From: CAIXZV01 sp037446495
GTDB lineage: Bacteria; Chloroflexota; Limnocylindria; Limnocylindrales; CSP1-4
Assembly (NCBI GenBank): GCA_037446495.1
Contig: JBBIIL010000004.1
Span: 77,548-141,547, forward strand
Length of the DNA: 64,000 bases
Reading direction: 5' to 3'
Below the pieces are notes generated by a model. The model was not told the DNA's origin. It did no database searches and saw only the letters and a program-made list of their open reading frames with translations. A program made the translations under genes and the position numbers. Of the stretch, positions 47,219 through 55,276 are shown piece by piece (position 1 is the stretch's first letter; each line of letters starts with the position of its first letter).

Positions 47219-48619
47219 TCAGCCGACCGCGGCCCTGAGCGCAGCGGGGATCGGCCGGGCCAGCGGGACCGGCTGGATGTGCTTCGCGACCAGGTCGGCG
47301 GTGCCGGGCACCTTGAGCTGGTCGAACAGGAACGCCATCTTGGCTCCCTGGCTGGCGAGGATCTCGTCCTTGGTCTCAAGGTCCCAGATCGCGCGCTTGA
47401 ACGGGCCGATGGCCTTCTTGCGTGTGGTGTAGAGGAATTGGTCCTCGGTCTGGCCGTCCTTGCGCTCGTCGGCGGCGTTGACCTGCAGCCAGGCGTAGAT
47501 CTCGTCCATCAGGGCCTTGGGGAAGGCCGGATGGTCGTACAGCGAGTTCTGGAAGCCGGTCGCGAGGTGGATCTCGGCGGTCTCGACCGTCGCGAACTTG
47601 TGGAACAGCTCGTCCGGCAGCGTGGACGCGCCGTGCTGGACCGCACCGGCCAAGCCGTAGGAGCGGGCGACCTCGCCCAGGGCGCGCAGGACTTCGAAGT
47701 CGAGCTTGACCTCGGCCACGCCGCCGCCCGGCAGCGGGATGCCGCCGTGGCTGGTGCCGGTCTGGACGCTGACCTTGGAGACGCCCTTGGCGCTGGGGGC
47801 CAGCCGCTGCAGCACGGTGTTGTATCCGTCGAGATAGGCCTTGAGCTCCTCGACGGTGGAGTTGGCCTTGCCCACCTCGCCGATCTCACCGCCCACGCTG
47901 ACGGTCACGCCGTCAGTCTCGAGGCTGCGGATCAGGGCGGTCAGTTCGGCGGCGCGGGTGTAGTTCTCCTTCTGCTCCTCGTCGAGCGAGCCCTTGGAGA
48001 GGTCCACCAGCGTCGAGCTGTCGATGTCGATGTTGCGGTAGCCGGCGTCGATCGCGAGCTTGCACGCCTTGCGGATCTCCTCGGTCATGGCCTCGGGATC
48101 GGCGGCGTACTTCTTGGCGTTGAACTGGTAGTGGTCGCCCTGGATGAAGACCGGGCCGACGTGGCCGGCCGCGATGGCGCCGGCGAGGACGCTCGTCGCG
48201 AAGTCCAGCGGGCGTTGGAAGGTGTACGTCTGCTCGCTGCGGGCGATCTCGAAGATGATCGCGCCGACCTCCTTCTCCTTGGCGACCGACAGGAAGGTGC
48301 GGGCCATGTCGAAGGTCTGGGCGCGGAGATTGACCGCCGGGACGGTGAAGCCCGACACCTCCCCGCGGCTGCGGGCCATGTACAGGCCCTGGATGCTGGC
48401 CGAGCGGGCGCCCAGCGCCTGGCTGGCCTCCCAGACGATCCAGCGGGTGGCCTCGGCGGTGGGCTCGTCGGTGGTGAGCGCCGCCGTCCAGGCCAGGTCC
48501 CTGATCGCCGCGGAGCGGAACTTCGGCTCGTCGTCGATGACGAGCCGATCGCCCTCGACGTGGGCGGCGCCGGCCATGGTGGCCAGCAGGTCAGCGATGG
48601 AGGTGGCGACGTGGGGCAT
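47219..48619 (-). CDS. Class II aldolase-family protein (FBA-like, long form)
   Basis: 466 residues. The TIM-barrel zinc aldolase fold is suggested by VGPVFIQGDHYQFN (catalytic Asp and zinc His), RNIDIDSSTLVDLSKG, VSVGGEIGEVGKA (zinc-binding Glu/His region partly altered), VQTGTSHGGIPLPGGG and AVQHGASTLPDELFH. It is much longer than ordinary fructose-bisphosphate aldolases (about 300-350), with extra N- and C-terminal parts. Its substrate is therefore open: fructose-1,6-bisphosphate or another ketose phosphate. AAGGAGA precedes the ATG. Confidence 0.82.
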   Translation of the reverse strand: MPHVATSIADLLATMAGAAHVEGDRLVIDDEPKFRSAAIRDLAWTAALTTDEPTAEATRWIVWEASQALGARSASIQGLYMARSRGEVSGFTVPAVNLRAQTFDMARTFLSVAKEKEVGAIIFEIARSEQTYTFQRPLDFATSVLAGAIAAGHVGPVFIQGDHYQFNAKKYAADPEAMTEEIRKACKLAIDAGYRNIDIDSSTLVDLSKGSLDEEQKENYTRAAELTALIRSLETDGVTVSVGGEIGEVGKANSTVEELKAYLDGYNTVLQRLAPSAKGVSKVSVQTGTSHGGIPLPGGGVAEVKLDFEVLRALGEVARSYGLAGAVQHGASTLPDELFHKFATVETAEIHLATGFQNSLYDHPAFPKALMDEIYAWLQVNAADERKDGQTEDQFLYTTRKKAIGPFKRAIWDLETKDEILASQGAKMAFLFDQLKVPGTADLVAKHIQPVPLARPIPAALRAAVG

Positions 48620-48951
48620 CGGGATTGGGTCTCCTTAGCGTGCGCAGCGGATGGTACCGGCCGACGGCGCGGCGCACACGGTTTCAGGCCCCGGCCGTCT
48701 GGGGCATCCCGAGCATGCCCTGTCGCGACGCGGGCCGAATGGGCGGAACGGCGCGCCGCTCATGAGCGACGCAGCGCGGTGCGGGGGCCGCGTGGACCCC
48801 GACCGAGGGCCGGATGGCCGGCAGGGGTTGGGATCAATCCGCCGCCGACGCTCTGGACCATGCCGCGTGGTTCGGCCACCGAACCCCCGGGGACGCGGGC
48901 TCAGGCGGGGTCGCACGGCGCGTGCGCTCGGCGAATGCAGGGTGCGGCGCG
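48620..48951. other. Intergenic region, no gene seen
   Basis: About 330 bp between two minus-strand genes. It presumably contains the aldolase promoter. I see no repeats, RNA-like structure or convincing reading frame. Confidence 0.4.
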
Positions 48952-49704
48952 TCAAGCCCCTGTCGCCGCTGACGAGATCATCGACGCCCGCTGCGCCTGC
49001 TCGCGCTCGAACGCGACGGGTCGGCGTCCCGTCCGGCCGGCCAGCTCGGCCGTGATGCCCCACGCGAAGTGGTCGAACCGGCCCGTCTTGCCACTCCACG
49101 CCGCCAGGGTGGCTGGCGCCAGGCGCTGGACGTGGCCGCTGGGATCGCGGGCGACCGGGCGCAGGTAGTGGGCGATCTCCACGCGCGGGCCGTCGCCCAG
49201 CAGCAGCAGGACGCCCAGGCGCGCGAGCTCGTCGGCGATGGCGCTGACCGGCGGCAGAGCCAGGCGTCCGAGCACGTCGTCGAGCGCAGCGCCCTCCGCG
49301 GTGGCGAGGAGGGAGTAGCCGGCCGTCAGCGCGCGAATCGCCAGGTGGGCGGCCTCGCCCCACGTTCCGCTGGGCTCCAGTTCAGCGACCATCACGGCGC
49401 CGGGCTGTCCAATCGCAACGCGCCCGGACGGTCGCCAGCCCAGCTCGGCGGCCAGGGGCATCCAGGCGAAGTCCTCGTCGGCGCCCGCCAAGCGGACCAC
49501 GGGCACCGGCGCGGGAATCAGCGCCAGGAGCGCGTCGCGGACCGCTCGCCGCTCCTCCCCGGCCCCGCCGCCGACGACCAGGGGAATCCCGCCGTCCACG
49601 GTCAGCCAGACCAGCGCGGCCAACTCCGCGTCCAGCACCCCGTCGCGCACGACTCGGGCGACCGCCGCCGGCACAGCGGCGCGCGGCGGGGTCGGCTCGT
49701 TCAC
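48952..49704 (-). CDS. Hypothetical protein with degenerate P-loop, secretion-ATPase-like
   Basis: 250 residues, GTG start. The layout (LVWLTVDGGIPLVVGGGAGE then ALLALIPAPVPVVRLAGADE; AHLAIRALTAGYSLLATAEG; PPVSAIADELARLGVLLLLG) resembles the RecA-like core of type II/IV secretion or CpaF ATPases, but the Walker A position reads GGGAGEER without the Lys-Ser/Thr, so ATP hydrolysis is unlikely. The start is fixed by TAGGCT exactly 6 nt before the GTG. Monocistronic, divergent from ridA. Confidence 0.55.
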   Translation of the reverse strand: MNEPTPPRAAVPAAVARVVRDGVLDAELAALVWLTVDGGIPLVVGGGAGEERRAVRDALLALIPAPVPVVRLAGADEDFAWMPLAAELGWRPSGRVAIGQPGAVMVAELEPSGTWGEAAHLAIRALTAGYSLLATAEGAALDDVLGRLALPPVSAIADELARLGVLLLLGDGPRVEIAHYLRPVARDPSGHVQRLAPATLAAWSGKTGRFDHFAWGITAELAGRTGRRPVAFEREQAQRASMISSAATGA

Positions 49705-49710
49705 TCGGCC

Positions 49711-49716
49711 AGCCTA
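49711..49716 (-). promoter_or_regulatory. Leaderless -10 element TAGGCT-N6-GTG
   Basis: TAGGCT on the minus strand, 6 nt before the GTG at 49704; same layout as at cinA and at 12485-12496. Confidence 0.5.
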
Positions 49717-49772
49717 CCGTCGCGGCGAGTACGCTGCTCGTGTCTACGGCCTGCAGCAACGAGGAGGTCAGC

Positions 49773-50123
49773 GTGTCCATCGTCCGCATCGGCCATGGCC
49801 CGCGCTTCGCCTCGGCGGTCGTCCACGGCGGCCTCGTCTACCTCGCCGGCCACGTCGCCCATGACCCGGAAGCGGGCGTTCGCGAGCAGACCGCAGAGGT
49901 TCTCGCCGCCATTGACCGTCACCTCGCCGAGGCGGGAACCGACAAGTCGCGGCTGATCTCCGTCCAGGTCTGGCTTGCCGACATCGGCCACTTCGAGGAG
50001 ATGAACGCCGCCTGGGACGCCTGGGTTGACCACGCGAACTTGCCGGCCCGCGCCACCGTTGAGGCCAAGTTGGCGTCGCACATCTACAAGGTGGAGATCG
50101 CCGGGATTGCCGCGCTCCCCTGA
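49773..50123 (+). CDS. RidA-family protein
   Basis: 116 residues from GTG at 49773, preferred over the GTG at 49740 because GAGGAGG ends 5 nt upstream. RidA hallmarks: VYLAGHVAHDPEAGVREQTA, LAEAGTDKSRLISVQVWLAD and the C-terminal LPARATVEAKLASHIYKVEI with the conserved Arg and Glu of the imine-binding site. RidA enzymes hydrolyse reactive 2-aminoacrylate and related imines, which protects PLP enzymes. Confidence 0.9.
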   Translation: MSIVRIGHGPRFASAVVHGGLVYLAGHVAHDPEAGVREQTAEVLAAIDRHLAEAGTDKSRLISVQVWLADIGHFEEMNAAWDAWVDHANLPARATVEAKLASHIYKVEIAGIAALP

Positions 50124-50227
50124 TGCGAGGCTGTCCTGGGGACGCAGGCGGATCGACGCGGTGGGGCTCGGCTCAAGCGGGCGCGAGGATTCTCAGCGCT
50201 TCCCTCGGTTGCAGCTCCTGTCCGCGT

Positions 50228-50674
50228 CTACTGGAAGAAGCCCGCCGCGGCGTAGACGTACTTGACGCCGAAGGCGGCCTGCGCGGTCTTGCCGGCCACC
50301 TTGTCGATCTTGAGCCACGTGTTGCCGGACGCGCCGCAGGACCCGGCGGTGTATGCGGTGCCATTGACGGTGGCCACCACGTGGACCGCGGTCCCGGAAT
50401 TGACCACCTTCACCCTGGCGCCCGCGCTCGACGCCTGCTTGCGGAGGCTGATCCCGTCGCAGATGGCGGTTGCGGTGGAGGTCGCGGCGGGCAGCGACGC
50501 CGCCGGCGTGTCGGAGGGCTGATTGCTGGCCGGCGGCTGGGCGGAGCCGCTGGCGCCTGCGGACGGGCTGGAGGAGCCGGCGTCCGAAGCAGATGGAGAG
50601 GTCGAGGACGATGAGCCTCCGCACGCGGCGAGCGTCATCGCGAGGACTCCGACGAGGATCAGCCTGCGACGCAT
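50228..50674 (-). CDS. SH3-domain lipoprotein
   Basis: 148 residues. Signal peptide with lipobox (LAMTLAACGG, Cys19), then a Ser/Pro/Ala-rich linker and a bacterial SH3 (SH3_3-like) domain at about 75-148: DGISLRKQASSAGARVKVVN and GNTWLKIDKVAGKTA. Bacterial SH3 domains of this kind bind envelope or cell-wall components. Function otherwise unknown. Confidence 0.85.
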   Translation of the reverse strand: MRRRLILVGVLAMTLAACGGSSSSTSPSASDAGSSSPSAGASGSAQPPASNQPSDTPAASLPAATSTATAICDGISLRKQASSAGARVKVVNSGTAVHVVATVNGTAYTAGSCGASGNTWLKIDKVAGKTAQAAFGVKYVYAAAGFFQ

Positions 50675-50976
50675 TCGCCACCTCCCTGCGGTCGTTTCGC
50701 CAGCTCGAGTGCCGTTGACAGGATAGCCGTCCGGGGCCGTTCCCTGGGGACCGGATTGCCCCTCGCGTCGGGGTCCTGGGATCAGCCGACGCCGAAGACC
50801 TCGCGGCAGGCGCCCCGCCCGTCCGCCAAAGGACGGACGGTGAGCCCGAATGTGGCGTTGGTCGTCTCACGCTGGGCCGACCCTTGCGGCAACGGGCGTC
50901 GCGCCGGGGCGGCTGGCGCGACGCCCGTTGCCGCGCCAGGGCACGCCCGTCGGCAGGAGAGTTGCCCGCGTGGGGG
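50675..50976. other. Intergenic region with hairpins, no gene seen
   Basis: Left part of the gap between the divergent lipoprotein and ABC-exporter genes. It contains a small hairpin (CCGTCC / GGACGG at 50819-50836) and the perfect 20-bp inverted repeat at 50886-50934. No convincing reading frame. Confidence 0.4.
50886..50934. repeat. Perfect 20-bp inverted repeat
   Basis: Left arm 50886-50905 (starting GCGGCAACGGGC), 9-nt loop GGGGCGGCT, right arm 50915-50934, all 20 pairs matching. There is no T-run on either side and no adjacent gene end, so it is not an obvious terminator; it could be a protein-binding site, an RNA hairpin or a small mobile-element remnant. Confidence 0.8.
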
Positions 50977-51006
50977 TTGACGAGGCGACGATGCGGCGCG
51001 TATTCT
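50977..51006 (+). promoter_or_regulatory. Promoter upstream of the exporter leader
   Basis: -35 TTGACG (50977-50982), 18-nt spacer, -10 TATTCT (51001-51006). Transcription would start near 51013, giving a leader of about 350 nt before the ABC ATPase ATG. Confidence 0.6.
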
Positions 51007-51012
51007 GCCGCC

Positions 51013-51223
51013 CGGTCGAGCAGGTCGCTCGGCACGTCCTACAACCGGAGGCGGTACGCCAGATGGTGCAGAACGCAACGCTCCAGGACCCGCGCATGTC
51101 GGCGCCCATCGGCGCTGCCGTTCGCGGCAGGAGTGTGCCCACCGCAGGGTAGGACGCGGGGCGAGAGCCCCAGGAGCGACCAGCCGAGCCGTGGGCCACC
51201 AAGCCCGCGGCTCAAGTGTTTTT
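51013..51223 (+). ncRNA. Structured leader RNA / candidate riboswitch or sRNA
   Basis: From the predicted start to a terminator, hand folding gives a chain of local hairpins: CGAGC/GCTCG (51017-51031), ACCG/CGGT (51044-51055), GCGCC/GGCGC (51102-51115), CTGCCG-TTCG-CGGCAG with a UUCG tetraloop (51115-51130) and GGGGC-GAGA-GCCCC with a GNRA tetraloop (51158-51171). The terminator follows at 51186-51223. No known riboswitch signature was recognised (checked by eye for T-box, cobalamin, TPP, SAM, ykkC/guanidine, yybP, fluoride). It could be an attenuator of the exporter operon or a free small RNA. Confidence 0.5.
51186..51223 (+). terminator. Intrinsic terminator within the exporter leader
   Basis: GAGCCGTGGGC (51186-51196), loop CACCAA, GCCCGCGGCTC (51203-51213, one T-G pair), then AAGTGTTTTT. 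The right arm recurs exactly at 51276-51286, so the left arm has two possible partners. Confidence 0.7.
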
Positions 51224-51359
51224 CGAGGCAGATACCGCCCCGAGCGATGCGAGCCGCAGGCTCCCGGGAAACCGGGCCCGCGGCTCGTCCCCTGTCTGGG
51301 ACCCCGCGGCCCGGCTCGCCTCTCGCATGAGCCAACCAGCAGACCGCAAGGAGGGTCCC

Positions 51360-52250
51360 ATGACCACCACCCTCGCGCCCGAACTGAACATCGCGGGTCC
51401 GGCGTCCGCTGACGCCGCGGCGGCCGCGTGCGCGACCGTGGCCCCGGTCCCGGCCCTGCTCGTCGAGCACGTCACCAAGCGCTTCCGGCCCGACCGCCGC
51501 AAGCCGCCGGTCCTCGCGATCGAGAACGTCTCGCTCCGCCTGGAGCGCGGCACGATCCACGGGGTCCTGGGCGCCAACGGCTCGGGCAAGTCCACGCTGA
51601 TCCGCCTCATCTCGGGGCTGCTCACGCTGGACCAGGGCCGGGTCGAGGTCTTCGGCCTCGACATCGAGCGCGACGAACTCGCCGTCAAGCGGCTCATCAA
51701 CAGGGTGAGCGTGGACGCGGCGTTCTTCAAGAAGCTGAGCCCCATGGAGAACCTGCTCTTCGCCGCCCGCCTGTACGGCCTCGAGGCCGGGACGGCGCGA
51801 CGGGACGCCACCAGGATCCTCGGCCGGCTGGGCATCGCGCAGAGCCGCCTCGGCCGCCCGGTGGAGCAGATGAGCCGGGGAATGCAGCAGAAGGTCGCCA
51901 TCGCGCGAGCCCTGCTGACGAGCCCGACGCTGCTGCTGCTCGACGAGCCGACCACCGGGCTCGACCCGCGCAGCAAGCTCGACGTCCAGTCGTTCATCGA
52001 GGAGGTCAACACGTTGCACGACGCGACGATTGTCCTCACGACGCACGACCTGGCCGAGGCGGAGCGCCTGTGCGAGCGCATCACGCTCCTCAACGGAGGC
52101 CGCGTGGTCGCCGAGGGCACCTCGCCCGAGCTCAAGCGGCTGGTCGCCGAACGCCACGGACAGCCCGAGACGCTCGAGGCCGTGTTCATGACCTTCACCG
52201 GCCGCTCCCTCGACGACGACGTCGAGGAGGACGGCGACACCGACGACTGA
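51360..52250 (+). CDS. ABC-2 type exporter ATPase
   Basis: 296 residues. Walker A is GANGSGKS (VLGANGSGKSTLIRLISGLL), the signature MSRGMQQKVAIARALL and Walker B LLLLDEPTTGLD; the switch His is in VLTTHDLAEAERL. The class resembles drug/polysaccharide/lipid exporters of the CcmA/DrrA type. AAGGAGGG lies 5 nt before the ATG. It is followed by a tiny basic protein and the permease. Confidence 0.93.
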   Translation: MTTTLAPELNIAGPASADAAAAACATVAPVPALLVEHVTKRFRPDRRKPPVLAIENVSLRLERGTIHGVLGANGSGKSTLIRLISGLLTLDQGRVEVFGLDIERDELAVKRLINRVSVDAAFFKKLSPMENLLFAARLYGLEAGTARRDATRILGRLGIAQSRLGRPVEQMSRGMQQKVAIARALLTSPTLLLLDEPTTGLDPRSKLDVQSFIEEVNTLHDATIVLTTHDLAEAERLCERITLLNGGRVVAEGTSPELKRLVAERHGQPETLEAVFMTFTGRSLDDDVEEDGDTDD

Positions 52251-52271
52251 GACCACGAGAGGAGGCCTGCA

Positions 52272-52550
52272 ATGACGACGAACCGAGGACCGCAACCCCG
52301 CCGCCATGCCCTCGGCCCCTTCCGAAAGGACGAACCTCACATGTTCCACATCGAGTTCCGCTTTGCCGAGGCCGAGGAGCGCCAGGCGCGCTTCCGGGCC
52401 GAGGCCGAGCGCGAGCATTTCGGCCGGCCTGGCCGACGCCCCCTCCGCCGCCGCGTCGGCCGGTCGCTCGTGCGCCTGGGCCACCGCGTCGGCGGCGACG
52501 CGATGAGCGACGCGCTCAACGATGCCATCACCCCCGCGTGGCAGGGATGA
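52272..52550 (+). CDS. Small basic hypothetical protein in the exporter operon
   Basis: 92 residues, rich in Arg and Ala/Glu (HMFHIEFRFAEAEERQARFR; RPGRRPLRRRVGRSLVRLGH). The ATG follows GAGAGGAGG by 6 nt, so it is translated; an internal ATG (52341) is an alternative start. It lies between ATPase and permease, where accessory factors are often encoded, but has no recognised domain. Confidence 0.55.
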   Translation: MTTNRGPQPRRHALGPFRKDEPHMFHIEFRFAEAEERQARFRAEAEREHFGRPGRRPLRRRVGRSLVRLGHRVGGDAMSDALNDAITPAWQG

Positions 52551-52620
52551 CCCCGCCGTGCCAGCGTGCCGGGCCGGCTTGGTCCGGTCCGGCACGCGCT
52601 CCGTTGAAAGGAACCCTGAG

Positions 52621-53424
52621 TTGGCCCTCGTCACCGCTGAGCTGAAGGCGTCGTACGCCTTCGTCGAGCGCAATTTCTTCCTCACCCGCCGGTACTGGGG
52701 GTGGGAGCTGGCCTTCCTCGTCTACTCCGTCGCAGGCGCGCTGTCGATCAGCCTGATCGGCGCCGCGGCGGGCGACAACCGCCTGCTCCTGACCCTCACC
52801 ATCGGCGCGGTGTTCTGGAACTACCTGTCCGTCGTGTTCTCGTGGATCGCCGAGACCATCGCCGTCGAGCGCTGGGAGGGCACCCTCGAGCACACGTTCA
52901 TGGCGCCGGTCCGCCGGTGGACCCAGCTGCTGGGCTCGTGCCTGTACGCCATGGTGTACGGCCTGGTCCACACCCTGGCGATGCTGGTGGTCCTGGTGCT
53001 GTTCTTCCCGCAGCTCCGGCCCGAGTCGATGAACATGCTCACCGCGGGCTCCTTCGTGCTGCTGGGCTCGTTCAGCTTCGTCGGCATCGGCATGATGGCG
53101 GCGATCCTGCCGCTGCTCTATGTGGAGCGGGGCGCCCAGATGACGTTCGTCATCCAGTCGTGCCTGCTGCTCGTCTCAGGCGTGTACTACCCGGTCAGCG
53201 TGCTGCCGGGGTGGATGCAGGTGGTCTCGCACCTCTCGCCGGCGACCTACGTCCTGGCCGGCGTGCGGTCAGGCCTGCTCGACGGGACGCCGGTGACCGA
53301 ACTCTGGGGCGACGTGCTGCCGCTGATCGCGATGGGCATCGTGCTCATCCCGGTGGGCCTGTGGGCATTCGGCCGCGCCGAGCGCTACGCCAAGCGCACC
53401 GGCAAGCTCAAGCGGGTTGGCTGA
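52621..53424 (+). CDS. ABC-2 type transporter permease
   Basis: 267 residues with six hydrophobic helices. TTG at 52621 is chosen: AAAGGAAC lies 8 nt upstream, and coding character starts here (TAELKASYAFVERNFFLTRR), although the frame is open earlier. The VLPGWMQVVSHLSPATYVLA segment is the ABC-2 permease signature. It forms the exporter with the ATPase two genes upstream. RsgA follows after 2 nt. Confidence 0.88.
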   Translation: MALVTAELKASYAFVERNFFLTRRYWGWELAFLVYSVAGALSISLIGAAAGDNRLLLTLTIGAVFWNYLSVVFSWIAETIAVERWEGTLEHTFMAPVRRWTQLLGSCLYAMVYGLVHTLAMLVVLVLFFPQLRPESMNMLTAGSFVLLGSFSFVGIGMMAAILPLLYVERGAQMTFVIQSCLLLVSGVYYPVSVLPGWMQVVSHLSPATYVLAGVRSGLLDGTPVTELWGDVLPLIAMGIVLIPVGLWAFGRAERYAKRTGKLKRVG

Positions 53425-53426
53425 CG

Positions 53427-54566
53427 ATGGACCGCCTCAAACCGGCCGTCGCCGGCACGGACACGCCGGCCCCCCTCCCCGTCCCGGCCGGTCTCGGCTG
53501 GGACGCGAACTGGGCCGCCGACTTCGCGCCGCTCGCGGACGGACGTCGGCGCCCGGCCCGCGTGGTTGCCGCCCACCGCGGCGCCTGGATCATCGCCCTT
53601 GCCGACGGCGACCGGGACGCCGTCCTGGCGGGGCGCCTCCGCCACGATGCCGCCCGTCCGACCGATCTCCCCGCCGTGGGCGATTGGGTGGCCGCCGAGG
53701 CCGACCCGGTGGCACACGGCCCGGCCGTCATCTTCGCCGTGCTCCCGCGCCGCTCAGCCTTCGGCCGCAACCGCGAGGACGGCCAGGCGGCGGCCGACCA
53801 GATCCTCGCCGCCAACGTGGACGTCGCACTCGTGGTCACAGGCCTTGACGGCGACTTCAACCTGCGACGCATCGAGCGGTACCTTGCCGTGGCCTGGAGC
53901 GGTGGCGTGGAGCCGGTGATCCTGCTCAACAAGGCCGACGCAGCCGCCGACCCCGACGGCGCCCGTGCGGCGGTCGAGACGGTCGCACCCGGCGTTGACG
54001 TGCGGCTCGTCGCGGCGCTGGCCGGCACCGGCGTGCCGGAGCTCGCCCGCGACCACCTGGGGACCGGCCGAACGGCCGTCGTGCTGGGCTCCTCCGGTGC
54101 CGGCAAGTCCACGCTGCTCAACGCCCTGCTGGGCGAGGCGCGCGCGAAGACCGGCGCCGTCCGCGAGGCCGACGCACGTGGCCGCCACACCACGACCCAC
54201 CGCGAGCTCCACCGCCTGCCGGGCGGCGGTCTGCTCATCGACACGCCGGGGATCCGCTCGCTCGGCGTCACCGGCGCCGACGACGGGCTCGCCCCGGCCT
54301 TCGCCGAGGTGACGGACCTTGCCGCCGACTGCCGGTTCGCCGACTGCCGCCACGAGGGCGAACCGGGTTGCGCCGTGCTCGCCGCCGTGGAGGACGGGCG
54401 GCTGGCGCACGATCGGCTGGCATCGCACCGCAAGCTCGAGCGCGAGGCCGCCCACGCGGCCCGTCAGACCGACCGATTGGCGCGCGACGCCGACCGCCGG
54501 AAGTGGAAGGCGATCAGCGCGTCGGTGCAGGACCACATGCGGCGCAAGTACGGTGGCGACCAGTAA
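53427..54566 (+). CDS. rsgA: Ribosome small-subunit GTPase RsgA
   Basis: 379 residues of a circularly permuted GTPase: G4 (LLNKADAA, near 168) comes before G1 (GSSGAGKST at 221-229) and G3 (LIDTPGIRSLG). An OB domain is N-terminal and a C-terminal zinc finger contains C302, C307, H309 and C315 (CRFADCRHEGEPGC). RsgA acts in 30S maturation. It is the last gene of the exporter operon, with a 2-nt gap. Confidence 0.94.
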   Translation: MDRLKPAVAGTDTPAPLPVPAGLGWDANWAADFAPLADGRRRPARVVAAHRGAWIIALADGDRDAVLAGRLRHDAARPTDLPAVGDWVAAEADPVAHGPAVIFAVLPRRSAFGRNREDGQAAADQILAANVDVALVVTGLDGDFNLRRIERYLAVAWSGGVEPVILLNKADAAADPDGARAAVETVAPGVDVRLVAALAGTGVPELARDHLGTGRTAVVLGSSGAGKSTLLNALLGEARAKTGAVREADARGRHTTTHRELHRLPGGGLLIDTPGIRSLGVTGADDGLAPAFAEVTDLAADCRFADCRHEGEPGCAVLAAVEDGRLAHDRLASHRKLEREAAHAARQTDRLARDADRRKWKAISASVQDHMRRKYGGDQ

Positions 54567-54701
54567 CGCCGTCAGCAGCACCAGAGCCAGCGTGGTCCAG
54601 CGCGCCGGCACGGCATCGAGGACCACGGCGGTGCGTCACGGACCGCGTCTGTTCCCGCGCGTGCCGGCTCCGCCCGGGTCGGGGCGCAGGGCGTGACCGG
54701 T

Positions 54702-55091
54702 TCAGTGAAGACGTTCAACGAGGTCCTTGACCTGACCGGACGCGCAGGCGAGCGCAGCCTGATCAGCATTGACGAGGTCCGTCACGACCGGCCGCAGACC
54801 GGTCGCCGCGATCCGCTCATAGGCTCCGCGACCCATGCCGCGAGCAACCAGGTATGCGCAATCCGAGACCGGGGAGATCATCTCGTCGTGCCGGGCGTGC
54901 GCCGCCGGGCCGTCGTGCGACCCGTCGTCGTCACCATGTCGCGCCACCTCGAGGTGGGGCGCCGACTTCGGCCGGATCTCCCGGTGGACGATCGCTCCGT
55001 CCTCGACCGTGATGGCGACGTAGGCTCGGGCGCGCCCGAAGTGGGCGCTGACGGTCGCACCGCCATCGTCGGTTACAAGCGCGATCTTCAT
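54702..55091 (-). CDS. NifB/NifX/NafY-like dinitrogenase-cofactor-domain protein
   Basis: 129 residues: KIALVTDDGGATVSAHFGRA, RAYVAITVEDGAIVHREIRP, and ISPVSDCAYLVARGMGRGAY. The family (MTH1175-like) contains NifX-type cofactor binding proteins, but most stand-alone members, outside nif clusters, have unknown roles. The ATG at 55091 is preferred for GGAGAACAGG just upstream; another in-frame ATG lies 4 codons before. A Cys/His-rich protein and a PadR regulator precede it on the same strand. Confidence 0.87.
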   Translation of the reverse strand: MKIALVTDDGGATVSAHFGRARAYVAITVEDGAIVHREIRPKSAPHLEVARHGDDDGSHDGPAAHARHDEMISPVSDCAYLVARGMGRGAYERIAATGLRPVVTDLVNADQAALACASGQVKDLVERLH

Positions 55092-55276
55092 CCTGTTCTC
55101 CATGGGTGTGTCACAGCGGCTCGACGGCCGAATGGTTGAGGGCGCCTGATGGTTGAGGGCGCGTGCCAGAGCCGCCTGATCGCCCGAAGTCAAACGATCC
55201 TCGATGATCGAGATGCAGAGCTCCTCCCCGGAGGCACGTCCGCGCCAGCGGGTCGTCGCCCGTCAGGGGCTGGTGG

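Noticed and set aside
51013..51223. RNase P RNA, SRP RNA or tmRNA
   Set aside because: The conserved boxes of rnpB (GAGGAAAGTCC, ACAGAA), the SRP GGAAG/AGCA tetraloop region and the tmRNA ends are absent; some GNRA-hairpin resemblance is not enough.
51216..51359. N-terminal extension of the ABC ATPase from a GTG at 51216
   Set aside because: The extension has no coding character, overlaps the terminator tail, and the ATG at 51360 has a strong AAGGAGGG site.
54693..55139. A plus-strand reading frame opposite the NifX-like gene
   Set aside because: The minus strand encodes a recognisable NifX-type domain with a ribosome binding site; the plus frame has no domain.
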